Shown here one piece after another: positions 63,080 to 64,000 of a stretch of 64,000 nucleotides of DNA. The DNA lies in the NCBI RefSeq assembly GCF_015207005.2, contig NZ_JADEXS020000001.1, positions 372,001 to 436,000 of the forward strand, written 5' to 3'. Under the pieces are notes generated by a model. The model did no database searches and was not told where the DNA came from. It saw nothing but the letters and a program-made list of their open reading frames with translations. Made by a program: the position numbers and the translations under genes. This DNA comes from Desmonostoc muscorum LEGE 12446 (GTDB taxonomy: Bacteria > Cyanobacteriota > Cyanobacteriia > Cyanobacteriales > Nostocaceae). Every line of letters starts with the position of its first letter. The first letter of the stretch is position 1.

Positions 63080-64000
63080 ATGTACACAACAACTCAAGCC
63101 GACCCCGTTCGCCTAGAAATATTCAAAAATCTCTACCAATTTATTGCCGAACAAATGGGAATTGTTCTCCAAAACACGGCAACATCTGTGAATATTAAAG
63201 AAAGGCTAGATTTTTCCTGCGCTATCTTTGATGCTTCTGGATTATTAGTAGCAAATGCCCCGCACATTCCTGTACATTTAGGCTCAATGAGTGAAAGTGT
63301 CCGCAGTTTAATTAATGATAAAGGCAGTACCATAAAACCAGGAAATGTCTATCTATCAAATAACCCATACAACGGCGGTACACATCTCCCTGATGTAACT
63401 GCAATTACCCCTGTATTTTTGGGGAGTGGGGAGTGGGGAGTGGGCAGTGAGGGAGATCAAGGAGATGGGGGAGATAAGGAAGCAGAAAAGAAGAGTTTTT
63501 CCCCTCTGCACTCTTCCTCATTCCCTATTCCCCACTCCCTATTCCCTACTCCCCTCTTCTACGTTGCTTCTCGCGGACACCAAGCTGATATCGGCGGAAT
63601 TACTCCCGGTTCTATGCCTCCCCACAGTACGACAGTTGAAGAAGAAGGAATTCTTTTTGATAATTTTCTCTTGGTGGAAGAAGGAAATTTTCAAGAAACC
63701 GCAGTCAGATATCACCTTTCAAATCATACTTATCCTGCTCGGAACCCTGACCAAAATCTAGCTGATTTTAAAGCTCAAATTGCCGCAAATGAAAGGGGAG
63801 TTCAAGAACTCCGGAAAATGGTTTTGCAATACAAGCTTGATACTGTTCAGGCTTATATGAAATTCGTACAAGCTAATGCTGAGGAGTCGGTGAGAAAGGC
63901 GATCGCAGTTCTCAAGGATGGTTCATTTATTTATAAAATGGACAATGGGGCACAAATTCAAGTTAAAGTAACGATTCACCCACAAAATCGTAGTGCTACC
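63080..64000 (+). CDS. hyuB: Hydantoinase B/5-oxoprolinase C-terminal-half protein (HyuB-like), cut by window edge
   Basis: The frame is open for 307 codons to the right edge from the ATG at 63080. It begins ADPVRLEIFKNLYQFIAEQMGIVLQNTATSVNIKERLDFSCAIFDASG and contains NAPHIPVHLGSM, SNNPYNGGTHLPDVTAITPVF, YVASRGHQADIGGITPGSMPP and FQETAVRYHLSNHTYPARNPDQNLADFKAQIAANERG, the HyuB core. Residues of about 114-158 are a STRR-derived insertion between PVF and FYVASRGHQADIGG. In fused 5-oxoprolinases this segment directly follows the HyuA half. The remaining C-terminus lies outside the window. Confidence 0.9.
   Translation, partial: MYTTTQADPVRLEIFKNLYQFIAEQMGIVLQNTATSVNIKERLDFSCAIFDASGLLVANAPHIPVHLGSMSESVRSLINDKGSTIKPGNVYLSNNPYNGGTHLPDVTAITPVFLGSGEWGVGSEGDQGDGGDKEAEKKSFSPLHSSSFPIPHSLFPTPLFYVASRGHQADIGGITPGSMPPHSTTVEEEGILFDNFLLVEEGNFQETAVRYHLSNHTYPARNPDQNLADFKAQIAANERGVQELRKMVLQYKLDTVQAYMKFVQANAEESVRKAIAVLKDGSFIYKMDNGAQIQVKVTIHPQNRSAT
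63419..63556. repeat. In-frame STRR block inside the HyuB-like gene
   Basis: GGGGAGT units (63420-63450), GGAGAT units (63450-63478) and inverse cattccctattccccactccc units (63520-63553). On the coding strand they read GSGEWGVGSEGDQGDGGDKE and PIPHSLFPTPL. The frame is preserved. Confidence 0.9.

Overview
The window looks like chromosomal DNA of a filamentous, heterocystous-type cyanobacterium (Nostoc/Calothrix/Tolypothrix-like; inference). The evidence is the very frequent HIP1 octamer GCGATCGC, many heptameric short tandem repeats (STRRs: GTAATTC, GGGGACT and GGGGATT types), an RbpA-type RRM protein, an SLH-OprB porin, a CHASE2-Ser/Thr kinase and a very large PAS/GAF hybrid histidine kinase. 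No tRNA, rRNA, CRISPR or transposase gene was seen.

Layout. 1-5.7 kb: a TTC38-like TPR gene cut by the left edge, a plant-type 2Fe-2S ferredoxin, then a tight row DUF4178 / spermidine-synthase-like / FemAB-like / DUF350, with an AdoMet-decarboxylase-like gene converging at 6.3 kb. This looks like a polyamine-linked envelope cluster. 6.6-11 kb: a DUF3131 protein, two GNATs, an ACT-domain protein and a dienelactone hydrolase. 11-48 kb: a large organosulfur (sulfonate) island. It holds five SsuA-like binding proteins, one SsuC permease and SsuB ATPase, three SsuD-like monooxygenases, one NtaA/DszA-like monooxygenase, two SfnB/DszC-like acyl-CoA-dehydrogenase-fold enzymes, a TauD-like dioxygenase, two tandem amidohydrolases, two tandem D-2-hydroxyacid dehydrogenases, a methyltransferase and an OprB-type porin. 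It also holds two separate modules of fumarate-reductase/AprA-like flavoprotein plus an 8-Cys ferredoxin, each next to a binding protein. 48-57 kb: the 1655-aa hybrid kinase, a small membrane protein, the CHASE2 kinase and small membrane proteins. 58.9-64 kb: the two halves of a 5-oxoprolinase-like enzyme (HyuA, and HyuB cut by the right edge), separated by a DUF1445 (D-glutamate-cyclase-like) gene and an opposite-strand SDR.

How it fits together (inference). Sulfonates would enter through the porin and be caught by several binding proteins that share one ABC permease. FMNH2-dependent or Fe(II)/2-oxoglutarate oxygenases would then release sulfite, with dehydrogenases, hydrolases and the AprAB-like modules acting on the products or on sulfur. 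No SsuE-type flavin reductase was recognised here. The AprAB-like modules (one also with HEAT-repeat and Mrp genes) are the best candidates for an undescribed system.

Repeats shape the region. MITE-like elements, one nested in another, and inverted pairs of STRR arrays fill the gaps. STRR-like blocks also lie in frame inside three protein-coding genes.
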